Shown here one piece after another: positions 58,801 through 62,237 of a stretch of 64,000 nucleotides of DNA (position 1 is the first letter of the stretch; every line of letters begins with the position of its first letter). The position numbers and the translations under genes were made by a program. The stretch is from Trileptium ribeirensis (lineage: Eukaryota; Nematoda; Enoplea; Enoplida; Thoracostomopsidae). The stretch spans positions 23,618 through 87,617 of the forward strand of contig JASANE010012360.1 of assembly GCA_030248225.1 (NCBI GenBank), in the 5' to 3' direction. The notes beneath the pieces are model-generated. The model was not told the origin of the DNA. It saw nothing but the letters and a program-made list of their open reading frames with translations, and ran no database searches.

Positions 58801-61800
58801 AAAATATTCCAAGCGTCTGCAGTTCAGCGGCAAGGTAACAAGAACTTGTGTAATCCGTCTACTTTGGTTGCTGCCACAAATGCTCAAATAACCTTAGGAA
58901 CATCCAGTGACAGTAAATCTGCTACCGCCGAGAACATCATTCCGGAACGTATTTTGCCAAAGAAAAATGCGGTTACCAATGTAAGCTTCTCAGCGCTTAC
59001 CCCAACAAACACATATTTCTTGAATGAAAGAGAGTTTAATAAAGAAAAATCGCCAACATCGCTTGATTCGCACAACAGTGTACAGTCACCAGCAGGATTT
59101 GTAGCGTAAGTTTGTAATTCGTATTACTACCTTATTAGTCTTAACATTAATGTAAACAATTTTTTCCATAACTATCTGCAATAATTGGCTTGTAAAAAAA
59201 TTTTAAAGGCTTGTAATTTAACAATTTTGTTCGATTGCTTGACTCTCCCGACATGTTTCACGAGTTAGAGCCTATTATGGATTTATATTTAATGTGACTA
59301 AAGCATCGTCCGTTAATTTAACATAGCATTTGTGCCATCTGCTCACGTACTATCTGCAGTAATTTTGTTCACACGGGCACAATTTATTTCTTCTGCTCAA
59401 ATTTCAGAGAAAATTAAGTTGCATGGAATTTTTGGTGTTTGCTTCATCCATCTGGTCATGTGCTAGCTACAGTAAGCAGCAGTAATTTTGTTGATGCGGA
59501 TACTGTTATTGCTTGTGTTCAAATTTTAGAGAAACAGAATTTGCATGTTATTTTGTTATTTTTTCAAATCGCATCGCTAATAGTCTGAGCTAAAGTAAAT
59601 AATATAATTTTTTCGCATGTGGTCTTTAATCGGTAACAAGCCTATTGTAACAAACTTTGTTCACTTGGCTGTTTAGGACATCCATACAGGACACATTTTA
59701 ATTTTTTCTCTGCGTTATATCAATACATACTATAATTTCTATCAACTTTTGATGTGATCACAGCAGCTGATTTAGGCTGCTGATATTTTGTTAGAGTCAA
59801 TTGTATCTATTAGACTTTAGTTATGAATACAGCCTTTCGCTCTGTGTCGCTATGCAGCTGTTTACCAGGATATTCGAGCTAAGTTGGACCAAATGTTTAT
59901 AAGTCATGGATGATAACAACAAAACTTACATAGATATCGACTTTGGAAAGGCTGATCGTATAATTAATACTGCAAATCACTTTAAGACGACTCGACTGGT
60001 ATTAAATAACTTTATTTAATACCAAGTTACAGGAGACAAAATCAAAATTCGCACTTGAAAAGGTATTGTTTAAAATCTGTTCGCAATCATGGGGACATTT
60101 AAAGTGATGAGCATGCCCTCATTTGGGATTCGTGGCACTTGACCAGTGGTAAAACATTCAGACATGCATGCGCCATTTCATTTATGTTATTGGTGTTATG
60201 TCAATAACTTCTGTTTTTTGGGCAACTACTTATATCACAGCTAAGGCTACATTACTTGCCACACTTGACCGTTGCTCGCTCGCAACTTGCACGTAGGAAA
60301 ATAAAACTTCATATTTAAATTTAGTTGACGGAGGCAAGACGAGCCACCGAAGGTGGCGAGTCGCAGCCGGAGGCGTACATTTAACTTTATATATATCAAT
60401 ATACTAGACGCAAAATTTCAATTTTCTCTGTGACTTTTTTTTTGTTTGTCACAGACAGGTCTGCAGGTTGAACGCCTGGGCCGATTTTAGAAATTTTTTT
60501 TCTTCGTGTTGCATATTCTCTTGCGGAGTGCACTTTCATTGAGCACTTTTTTCTACGAAAATTGCTTTGTACTCAAAATTAAGCAAATGTTGTTCAAACT
60601 TAGGGATTTTTGCCATTTTTTCAGCTTTTTCACCGCATCTCGACAACCGTTCGTGCTATTTCGGCGATTTTTTACATAAAATATATTTTCACGTTTTCTA
60701 AACAGCTGTATATAGCTGATTGACGTATTTCATCTCTTTCCTTAAAAATTAAGCAAATTCTCTCAAAATTGACTTAGGGAAACCTAAGTTCATCATATCT
60801 CGACAACCGTTCGTGCTATCTCGGTCATTTTTTGACATAACATGTACCTTCACGTTTTCTAAAAGACTGTATACGAGTGATCTACTTACCTTTATAAATT
60901 CTCTTAAAATTAAGCAAAGTCTCTTAAAAATGAGTTAAAAATTATTAAGTGTGTTATTGACGGAGGCAAGACGAGCCACCGAAGGTGGCGAGTCGCAGCC
61001 GGAGCAGTCGCAGTCGAACATTATTTTACATAATAAATTCAGTTTCTTAAAATTGTTTTCATGGTGAAAATTCGAAGATGAGGTGTAGCTACTCGATTTA
61101 AATGAGTATGTTACTTTTAAACTGTTACCAAAAATGTTAGAAATTCCACAAGCTGTATGCACTATTCACGCCGTTGTTAACCACCATGCCTCCGTCACCC
61201 ACGTTTACGTGTTACTAGTAGTTAGTTTGTTTGTTGCTCGCTCGCGACAGTCAGTTGTGGCGAGTACTGTATCTTCGAAAGTTGTGAATTGTTTGAATGC
61301 TAATCGAAAATTGTTGGAGAACTGTTTTTGCGGCATTGGAGAAAATTTTTTATGTTCGAGATGTGTCGATTTTTGTTCTCTTTTAATGTGTTCGGAGTTA
61401 CTTGAATCTAAGCTTCATTTCAGGCATTTACATGCAGTACCCGACATACATGATCGCTGCTCGATAGCCGTTCCTTCAATGCTGGGTTAATAAGACAGTA
61501 ATTGTTACATTAGTATATTTTAGCAACCGATAGTTTTTTTTTAATTTGTGGCCGATATAGAACTATAATACTTTGAGTTATACAGGGCTAAACTTGTATA
61601 GTCTGATTTTGTATTGTTGTTTATTTTAGTAATCAAGACGATGGATTTAGTACCGGCCGGTTTTCAGTATCGCCTGCTTCTTCTCGTTTCGATGGATTTT
61701 CTGATTTTGAGGAAGAATTAGCAAGCATTCCTAGGAGTGGTGTTAATATGCGCGCTGGCGATATTGTCTTTTCGTCATCGACCACAACTTGTTATGTCAC

Positions 61801-62237
61801 AGCTAAACAAAATGTAGCAACGGTATTGCGGATGCGACACGCTTCGGGAAGTTTTTCTGAAGCCAATGCTTCTTCAACGTTTTCTAAAACCGCCTCTGAA
61901 AGGCGAAGGTCAGCGGATTTTCTACTAAATTCATCTTGGCAAAACCTCAAAACACCTTATCCTATCGCTCAGGCGAACAATAAAACAACATCCAAAGCTG
62001 CCGCTGGAAACGTGGAAATGTTTCAGTCGCCTAGTAAAACATCAGAGCTTACTAGTAATTTGAACGAAACGAGTGGCGCGAACGATGATATTATTTTTCA
62101 TAATGCGAAAAACCAGCAGCAGTCCATTATAAATGATCCGACACAAGTGGTAGTCGCTGGAGACATTTTTCCTTGTGAGGCGAATAACTATGTCGGCATT
62201 AGAAAAAACTTAATACCGACATTGGATAAAACTATAA
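16453..62237 (+). CDS. TIF1-family chromatin regulator gene (bonus/TRIM24/TRIM33-like), 11 exons, 3' end outside window
   Basis: Gene-level entry; the exons are listed separately. Spliced in phase they give 2,155 codons plus one base: RING (residues 91-137), B-box 1 (166-195), B-box 2 (221-253), coiled coil (about 260-400), the NLGxLV-like segment after it, and then about 1,700 residues of Q/S/T/N-rich sequence. TIF1 proteins are nuclear TRIM proteins that act as transcriptional co-repressors or ubiquitin ligases and end in PHD and bromodomain modules (family knowledge). Those modules are not present before 64,000, so the gene runs on. Family members are usually near 1,100 residues, so the middle region is greatly enlarged. 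All ten joins keep the frame, nine with GT-AG introns and one with GC-AG. The promoter is not identified. The bases before the first ATG also form a possible splice acceptor, so a 5' noncoding exon may lie upstream. Confidence 0.88.
16841..18669. other. intron 1
   Basis: GTTAGT donor to TTTATTTCAG acceptor. It holds a weak copy of the dispersed GCGAGCGG repeat at about 17,582. Small frames at 17,784-18,316 have no recognisable domain and cross no conserved motif. Confidence 0.8.
17582..17720 (+). repeat. dispersed GCGAGCGG repeat, weak copy
   Basis: GAAACGTAGCGAGTGTAGTT opens a stretch resembling the copies at 14.8, 15.4, 20.3 and 22.5 kb. Similarity fades after about 140 bp. Confidence 0.4.
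18670..18869 (+). CDS. TIF1-like exon 2: end of RING and B-box 1
   Basis: The acceptor TTTATTTCAG gives the two bases that complete an Asp codon with exon 1. ACAIC supplies the last RING cysteines (C134, C137) and is followed by NMKCSQQNIMVNFLARH, matching the TIF1 pattern C-x2-C-x2-E/K-C ... IxxNFF. B-box 1 follows with VCSSC (C166, C169), FCVECGDHLCDTCVDAHNR and its cysteine/histidine ligands. GTAAGT donor at 18870, phase 0. The C-x2-C, CVEC and CxTCVxAHxR pattern is typical of TIF1 B-box 1 and is the strongest family signature here. Confidence 0.92.
18923..18930. repeat. target site duplication, left
   Basis: GTAGGTAT, identical to 20097-20104 on the other side of copy C. Confidence 0.9.
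18931..20096 (+). mobile_element. hAT-type TTCCGG element, complete copy C with 8-bp target duplication
   Basis: 1,166 bp from CAGGGAGTAACCGGAATTCC to GGTTCCGGTTATTCCCTG. The tips CAGGGA/TCCCTG are inverted repeats. GTAGGTAT stands directly before (18923-18930) and directly after (20097-20104), a perfect 8-bp target site duplication. An 8-bp duplication with a CAGGG tip is characteristic of the hAT superfamily (family knowledge). Both ends are packed with TTCCGG/CCGGAA motifs, probably subterminal binding sites. No transposase frame is present, so it must be moved in trans. It is the reference for copies A, B, D, E, F and G. Confidence 0.92.
20097..20104. repeat. target site duplication, right
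   Basis: GTAGGTAT, identical to 18923-18930. Confidence 0.9.
20296..20480 (+). repeat. dispersed GCGAGCGG repeat, copy
   Basis: AAACGTAGCGAGCGGAATTT through GGATTTTCGCAATTTTTTAT and TCGACGCGAAATGGAATG, in the same order as the other copies. Confidence 0.55.
22478..22760 (+). repeat. dispersed GCGAGCGG repeat, long diverged copy
   Basis: Starts GAAACGGTGCTAGCGGTGTT, continues through ACCGGATGGAGTGATTTTCA and ends with TTTCGCGACCTATATGTAGA and GAGGCTTCGCAG. It is paired block by block with 15,388-15,675. Confidence 0.6.
23820..24008 (+). CDS. TIF1-like exon 3: B-box 2
   Basis: Exactly 63 codons, phase 0 at both ends (TTTCTAG acceptor, GTAGGT donor). It begins VRITRNHTIQQIPG, which directly continues AHNR of exon 2, as AHQR is followed by V/I-x-x-T-x-D-HT in TIF1 proteins. 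B-box 2 ligands are C221 and H224 (CASH), CVQCN, CKIC, then H and GH in KHAGHDLEPVY. It is a complete CHC3H2-type box. Confidence 0.92.
24598..24668 (+). repeat. G-rich minisatellite
   Basis: Three units of about 24-30 bp built on GGGGCAAGACAGTTCCG, GGGGCAAGACAGTTCCGAAC and GGGCAAGACTTCGGGGG. Confidence 0.6.
24895..25090 (+). mobile_element. hAT-type TTCCGG element, diverged fragment F
   Basis: AAAACCGTGTTCCGGTTTCG, then CAGTAACCATACTGAAACCA and AAAATTTCCACGTTTTCTAT, align in order with positions about 30-160 of copy C. The outermost terminus and everything beyond about 25,090 are lost. Confidence 0.6.
25850..26080 (+). repeat. diverged repeat, inverted relative of 42,555-42,785
   Basis: Shares GGAGCGCTTCACAGGA, TTTGAGGTCCCCAGGGAGGT and GGCTCCGTCA(A/C)CTGCTC with the reverse complement of 42,555-42,785. 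In both, the TTGAGGTCCCC block can be read as (TT)FEVPREVGSV, so it may be decayed coding sequence of an unrecognised element. Confidence 0.6.
28836..29006 (+). CDS. TIF1-like exon 4: coiled coil, first part
   Basis: 57 codons, phase 0 to phase 0 (TTTTTTTCAG acceptor, GTAAGT donor). NLATQTKQQMMRELQGNQAN, then LEKLQQWLTMTMQRLDDCER, IKQEMIEKANSTFDSIV: leucine-rich heptads with many Q, E and K, as expected for the TRIM coiled coil directly after B-box 2. It would mediate dimerisation (family knowledge). Confidence 0.88.
29007..29552. other. intron 4
   Basis: 546 bp, GTAAGT to CAAATTTTAG. No element or gene seen. Confidence 0.85.
29553..29675 (+). CDS. TIF1-like exon 5: coiled coil, second part
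   Basis: 41 codons, phase 0 to phase 0, from CAAATTTTAG to GTAAGT. EAANERRTQMMSEIEKAIDP, then FSQKNGALRQRLAVLAQ, continues the helical heptads. The position matches the second half of the TIF1 coiled coil. Confidence 0.88.
29676..32923. other. intron 5
   Basis: GTAAGT to ATAATTTCAG. It is AT-rich and has no mobile element that I recognise. Short frames such as 31,012-31,233 lack motifs. Confidence 0.75.
32924..33114 (+). CDS. TIF1-like exon 6: end of coiled coil, spliced with a GC donor
   Basis: Starts after ATTTCAG with LQATYHLALRAGNDHLILQV, which matches the TIF1 pattern after the coiled coil (FAxWALxSxNxxALLxxKKL). It ends VPKTLLKNIK plus two bases. I place the end at 33114, before GCAAGT, giving phase 2. 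Only this donor joins in frame to the 49-bp exon at 33,989 and yields KNIKKIGNVV, which resembles the conserved family string N-x-x-N-L-G-x-L-V. The alternative GT at 33119 gives phase 0 and an immediate frame clash with that exon, though it could join exon 8 directly. Confidence 0.78.
33115..33120 (+). promoter_or_regulatory. GC-type 5' splice site
   Basis: GCAAGT following AAAAA. It agrees with the donor hexamer GCAAGT of GC-AG introns, a rare but established class. It is paired with the acceptor TTTTGTAG at 33981-33988. Support is reading phase plus family similarity, with no transcript. Confidence 0.6.
33115..33988. other. intron 6 (GC-AG)
   Basis: 874 bp without recognisable elements. 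Confidence 0.6.
33989..34037 (+). CDS. TIF1-like exon 7: 49-bp microexon
   Basis: TTTTGTAG acceptor, GTAAGT donor. One base completes a Lys codon from exon 6, then IGNVVDDNPSLGANLT follows in phase 0 to the donor. The peptide continues the TIF1 pattern NLGxLV in the segment after the coiled coil. Other frames have early stops. It is too short to be found by ORF length. Confidence 0.68.
34500..34640 (+). repeat. 53-bp G-rich minisatellite
   Basis: ACGAAATGGGGTCCTCTTCA starts at about 34,501. Variants start at 34,553 (ACGACATGGGGGCCCTCTTC) and 34,606 (ACGAAATGGGGTCTCCCTTC). Each contains GAAACCGGAGGA or a close variant until the last partial unit. Confidence 0.7.
35331..35640 (+). repeat. tandem array of ~45-bp hairpin units
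   Basis: Seven units start near 35,331, 35,376, 35,411, 35,455, 35,500, 35,540 and 35,591. Each has TGACCA (or a variant), about eight bases, then TGGTCA (or a variant) and CAACATTTTT. The two six-mers are complementary. In unit 5 both arms change together (GTCCA with TGGAC). Confidence 0.75.
36309..36660 (+). repeat. spaced CCATAAAGCGCC repeats
   Basis: GGCCATAAAGGCACC at 36,309, GACCATAAAGGCACG at 36,379, GGCCATAAAAGCGCC at 36,554 and 36,641. Flanks such as TTGATCGTATC and GTTACCATTGTATACC are partly shared, so this looks like an eroded tandem array of about 80-90 bp. Confidence 0.5.
36902..37160. repeat. cluster of five short perfect hairpins
   Basis: Stems at 36902-36919 (CCTACC/GGTAGG), 36983-37000 (GTCCTCA/TGAGGAC, loop CGAA), 37013-37036 (an 11-bp stem GCTGTTCGCTT with a GA loop), 37088-37110 (TACCAGTG/CACTGGTA) and 37139-37160 (ACCAGCG/CGCTGGT). 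The last two look homologous and differ by a paired T-A to C-G change. Confidence 0.65.
38815..38852 (+). promoter_or_regulatory. possible core promoter of a decayed element
   Basis: TATAAAAG at 38815 with TTCAGT about 33 bp downstream (38847-38852), the spacing of a TATA box and initiator. It is not attached to a recognisable gene. Confidence 0.25.
39007..39153. repeat. 16-bp perfect inverted repeat, 147-bp unit
   Basis: AAGTGTGGACAGGGAG at 39007-39022 and its exact complement CTCCCTGTCCACACTT at 39138-39153, 115 bp apart. No flanking duplication was recognised. Confidence 0.75.
39739..40410 (+). repeat. tandem array of ~150-183-bp units
   Basis: CCAGGAAYTT occurs at 39,739, 39,889, 40,072, 40,235 and (CCAGGAAATT) 40,395. 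Units share GCTGYTTCTTYGTA, ATGTC and AACCCGACGGCC. Unit-specific hairpins occupy equal positions (CGGTTTC/GAAACCG in one unit, CCAACC/GGTTGG in the next). Confidence 0.75.
40506..41012. repeat. run of nine short hairpins
   Basis: Complementary stems follow one another: TCCGA/TCGGA (40506), GCAAG/CTTGC (40566), AGGGAA/TTCCCT (40611), GTCGC/GCGAC (40687), TCGGGC/GCCCGA (40712), AGGACCG/CGGTCCT (40744), CCAGCC/GGCTGG (40789), CGGTTGT/ACAACCG (40960), TCTGC with inner CTCG and partners (40990). Single short stems can arise by chance; the density is what stands out. Confidence 0.5.
42289..42387. repeat. 10-bp inverted repeat
   Basis: CTCAGCGTGA at 42289-42298 and TCACGCTGAG at 42378-42387, separated by 79 bp. 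Confidence 0.55.
42555..42785 (-). repeat. diverged repeat, inverted relative of 25,850-26,080
   Basis: On the minus strand it shares three blocks of 16-30 bp with 25,850-26,080. A frame at 42,632-43,000 on the same strand is open (122 codons) and includes KPQERFTGCV, so it may be remnant coding sequence of an element that I cannot name. Confidence 0.6.
43661..43896 (+). CDS. TIF1-like exon 8: start of the low-complexity region
   Basis: Acceptor CTGCTTCAG, start in phase 0: SLPLQSDASPGSQPVGSIPS, then S/T/N-rich sequence ending VLDRVST plus two bases (CA). Donor GTAAGA at 43897, phase 2. The split CA|G makes Gln with exon 9. No domain; a disordered linker by composition. Confidence 0.8.
44087..44465 (-). 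mobile_element. hAT-type TTCCGG element, truncated copy D (reverse)
   Basis: Starts CAGAGAATACCCGTAACCGG (expected CAGGGAATAACCGG in reverse), continues through AACCAGCAACCGGAACTGTC, TATATATAGTAAAACAGATG and GGTAAAATAGCTGCTACAAG to TAAACTCCTGCAGG. An internal deletion removes much of the middle. Confidence 0.75.
45016..45455 (-). pseudogene. RTE-type LINE, end of endonuclease and following linker
   Basis: On the minus strand from 45,455: LQLLRHNISRS, a frame change, RKKRHTCAWRAP (RTE endonucleases have K/R-x-TWxSPDG here), then KLNHVLINKKRTSSVLD (usual NQIDHVLINKR), DNAMVVSKIRAR (usual DHxLVVAKxRLK), DVEQLKDPA and STRFSAL with DVEEMWN. This is the order of the RTE-clade C-terminal nuclease plus linker. 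It continues the half found at 49,657-50,230. The coding capacity is broken. Confidence 0.75.
45456..45459. repeat. possible AATT target duplication, left
   Basis: AATT beside the left tip of the PWWP element, also at 49653-49656. AATT is its own complement, so it could instead be the outermost part of the inverted repeat. Confidence 0.45.
45460..45490 (+). repeat. left terminal inverted repeat of the PWWP element
   Basis: GAAGAGCTTAGTTCT, then AGAACATGCTAAGTGC; 26/31 match to the complement of 49622-49652, with four of five differences at positions 14-17. Confidence 0.75.
45478..45770. promoter_or_regulatory. left cluster of 12-bp subterminal motifs
   Basis: ACATGCTAAGTG at 45478, ACATGCTAAGCG at 45558, ACATGCAAAGTA at 45646, complement CTTAGCATGT at 45670, TCATGCCAAGTG at 45706, complement CACTTAGCATGT at 45720 and TGTGCCAAGTG near 45,762. 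Such mixed-orientation subterminal repeats typically bind the transposase (family knowledge of DNA transposons). Confidence 0.7.
46581..49220 (+). CDS. PWWP-domain transposase-like protein (879 aa)
   Basis: Single uninterrupted frame, ATG at 46581. Residues 1-90 form a PWWP-type domain with YVWVLWQKTWWPAVV (W16-W17-P18). PWWP domains bind methylated H3K36 nucleosomes and DNA (family knowledge). Residues 170-330 are acidic/basic linker with KSRKRTRNPTQWKK as a likely nuclear signal. A cysteine cluster follows (C343, C348, C352; CGNKECRYKC), then a helical DNA-binding-like region and a C550-x2-C553 pair. The core at about 585-735 has D593 in ITFDLQ, a glutamate-containing GKGSNEVGSC, D674 in SDSCGGQNKN and E723 in GHVEKK, resembling an RNase H-like DDE/D fold. 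The core resembles uncharacterised animal repeat proteins sharing the SDxCxGQNxN string (recalled as DUF7869-like, not checked). Transposase is the likeliest role; a domesticated function is possible but the terminal repeats argue against it. Confidence 0.8.
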   Translation: MFKIDDYVWVLWQKTWWPAVVSTQEGFRGRKQRADDVCVYFFGEDNRAFVRPNNMIAFHDNNAAWIVKSKKAKFVDALEHCILYSATHGRLEAVAVVNKFLFCRDNIHKAILDALAQADPYLHRHCESVANAVMSEILDILEHSVTECLTASDRLNFSSSVQMPDNLSKASPLSKRRGIPPAQEIIRRELKQEAARKKKLLAICNDEEGHISDDSVDSHHQDPDFQPMDESFNSTDSESATVPERLPQQELPELRIATAPAIIDNTSKHPHIPNNSSPLPGPSSQNDEQHGGRFHNKSRKRTRNPTQWKKSLRKAAYHAGIAHTNSVKMRVEAKNPAVGINICGNKECRYKCNSTIKEDARRATFNNFYSKKDRAAKDAFLEACLKRREKPIRRKKGASKDKTCSFQYQININGTQHSVCQTALCKLHGISKMRLERIRELICNPNRDRLNNLTADDIPRPRAHNQLPDELKQAVIEHISSFPSESSHYSRYKNPNRRYLSSELSIAEMYGAFNQERLKENKPTVKESYYRHIFVTEFNLGFGSPRSDTCEVCDIRAPGWEQHKIEANLALNVMSSDRTMCREQDGFLFITFDLQKTLPLPRLTTNKAFYLRQLWFYNFGVHAISKSCSEGKGYMYSWTENQHGKGSNEVGSCVLAFSEEPGFEDCKHLIAWSDSCGGQNKNFFILTLWIYLVKTERFAVIDHKFPVVGHSYLDSDRDFGHVEKKIRRCENIYSAEQYRSIIREAQVRNPFQVTNVAGSVIDLKQLSSAMGLYRRMKGRNKEKVPFKDIRWLRIDHTDYYKYRLSLDDNEDWKIVDTLGTRTGAVPDVNVSKYRIAAHRKIKPQKWRDIQHQIKFVRRIDKPFYESLEPEEDENSNDDA
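49388..49634. promoter_or_regulatory. right cluster of 12-bp subterminal motifs
   Basis: CTTAGCATAT at 49388 (complement), ACATGCTAAGTG at 49435 preceded by TAGTTCTCAA, and CACTTAGCATGT at 49623 inside the terminal repeat. The motif is the same as at the left end. Confidence 0.7.
49622..49652 (-). repeat. right terminal inverted repeat of the PWWP element
   Basis: Complement reads GAAGACCTTAGTTTC, then GAAACATGCTAAGTGC. It pairs with 45460-45490. Confidence 0.75.
49653..49656. repeat. possible AATT target duplication, right
   Basis: AATT next to the right tip, matching 45456-45459. Confidence 0.45.
49657..50230 (-). pseudogene. RTE-type LINE, N-terminal part of endonuclease
   Basis: On the minus strand: INSLYSLLKRDI with IAALSESWLA (usual DIxALSETR), then KQGVAMALYSSVREQILS, SPRIASARLRTKPVDLTIIS, AHAPTEQYDNNEK, VLIRGDPNAQIGQ (usual GDFNAKVG) and HNGSR. 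These are successive motifs of RTE-clade endonucleases. Stops occur after INxS, after NNEK and after NGSR. The domain continues at 45,455-45,016 beyond the inserted PWWP element. Confidence 0.78.
50592..51457 (+). mobile_element. hAT-type TTCCGG element, truncated copy E
   Basis: Forward copy lacking both tips. It starts in the GTAATATATACACAATGATC region, includes AGCTATTTTACACATTCAGA, CCGCCAGTGCACTTGTAAAT and GTCTCATTTATAGCATTCTG, and ends at TTTTAAATCCATTATAC, before the terminal TTCCGG block. Confidence 0.8.
51836..52031 (+). repeat. 91-bp tandem duplication
   Basis: GTAGGCCATAAAAGTACATA at 51836 and GTAGGCTATAAAAGTAGATA at 51927, each followed by ATGTATAATGTGGTTGAGGG, TTTGAAACAAAC and CATGTCTTCGATWAA. 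The second copy has an internal extra GGGTTGTTTGAAACAAAC. Confidence 0.8.
53474..55251 (+). CDS. TIF1-like exon 9: long Q/S/N-rich region, first half
   Basis: Acceptor TTGTTTTAG; its first base completes Gln with exon 8. It encodes 592 codons: ESSAMPNNIKNSVNVPSSNT, a Q-rich stretch (QQQYRFQQLQPRTLQ, QQQQNVTMNQQDQQQL), then S/T/N-rich sequence and a basic patch near TVRRKTISRPKAGRRSQ (about residue 965). It ends SCFQIKHE plus one base before GTGAGT at 55252, phase 1. The open frame extends upstream to 53,418 inside the intron, but the acceptor and phase decide the start. No domain; probably disordered. Confidence 0.85.
55252..56572. other. intron 9
   Basis: GTGAGT to ATTATTGTAG. It holds a copy of the dispersed GCGAGCGG repeat at 55,412-55,570 and nothing else recognised. 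Confidence 0.8.
55412..55570 (+). repeat. dispersed GCGAGCGG repeat, copy
   Basis: AAAAGTAGCGAGCAGAGATG, then ATTGACGGATTTTTACAAAA and TTTTTTATTCGATTCGTAGG, in the family order. Confidence 0.5.
56573..59105 (+). CDS. TIF1-like exon 10: long S/T/N/D-rich region
   Basis: Two bases complete Glu with exon 9, then 843 codons in one frame and two bases, ending before GTAAGT at 59106 (phase 2). The likely nuclear signal PQNKRKRP is at about residues 1182-1189. An acidic run rich in D, E and N (DDNDSGC and neighbours) is at 57,600-57,720, and a G/S/N-rich run follows. Many S and T residues occur throughout, with scattered cysteines. No PHD, bromodomain or other fold is seen. The length alone exceeds most of a normal family member's middle region. 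Confidence 0.85.
60325..60372 (+). repeat. 48-bp repeat with hairpin, copy 1
   Basis: TTGACGGAGGCAAGACGAGC followed by a GCCACC-GAA-GGTGGC hairpin and GAGTCGCAGCCGGAG. It is identical to 60957-61004. Confidence 0.85.
60590..60950 (+). repeat. 160-bp tandem duplication
   Basis: ATCTCGACAACCGTTCGTGC occurs at about 60,637 and 60,797. Both are followed by TATYTCGG, ACATAAMATRTA, TTCACGTTTTCTAAA and AATTAAGCAAA in order. Confidence 0.8.
60957..61004 (+). repeat. 48-bp repeat with hairpin, copy 2
   Basis: Identical to 60325-60372. Together the two copies bracket the 160-bp tandem duplication as direct repeats 632 bp apart. Confidence 0.85.
61630..62237 (+). CDS. TIF1-like exon 11: last exon in window
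   Basis: One base completes Ala with exon 10. It then reads NQDDGFSTGRFSVSPASSRF, followed by FSDFEEELASIPRSG and S/T/N-rich sequence to IRKNLIPTLDKTI, with one base before GTAAGT at 62238 (phase 1). 202 codons. The frame continues 12 codons past the donor before a stop, so a terminal exon here is possible, but the strong GTAAGT and the missing PHD and bromodomain favour further exons downstream. Confidence 0.8.

Larger units (their letters stand above)
59106..61629. other. intron 10
   Basis: GTAAGT to TTTATTTTAG. It contains a pair of identical 48-bp hairpin repeats at 60,325 and 60,957 flanking a 160-bp tandem duplication. A 118-codon open stretch at 61,134-61,490 has no recognised domain and is not in phase with an evident splice pair. 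Confidence 0.8.

Noticed and set aside
61134..61490. 118-codon frame in intron 10 as an extra TIF1-like exon
   Set aside because: Cys-rich (FCGIGENFLCSRC) but the spacing is not that of a PHD finger, and exons 10 and 11 already join in phase 2 without it.
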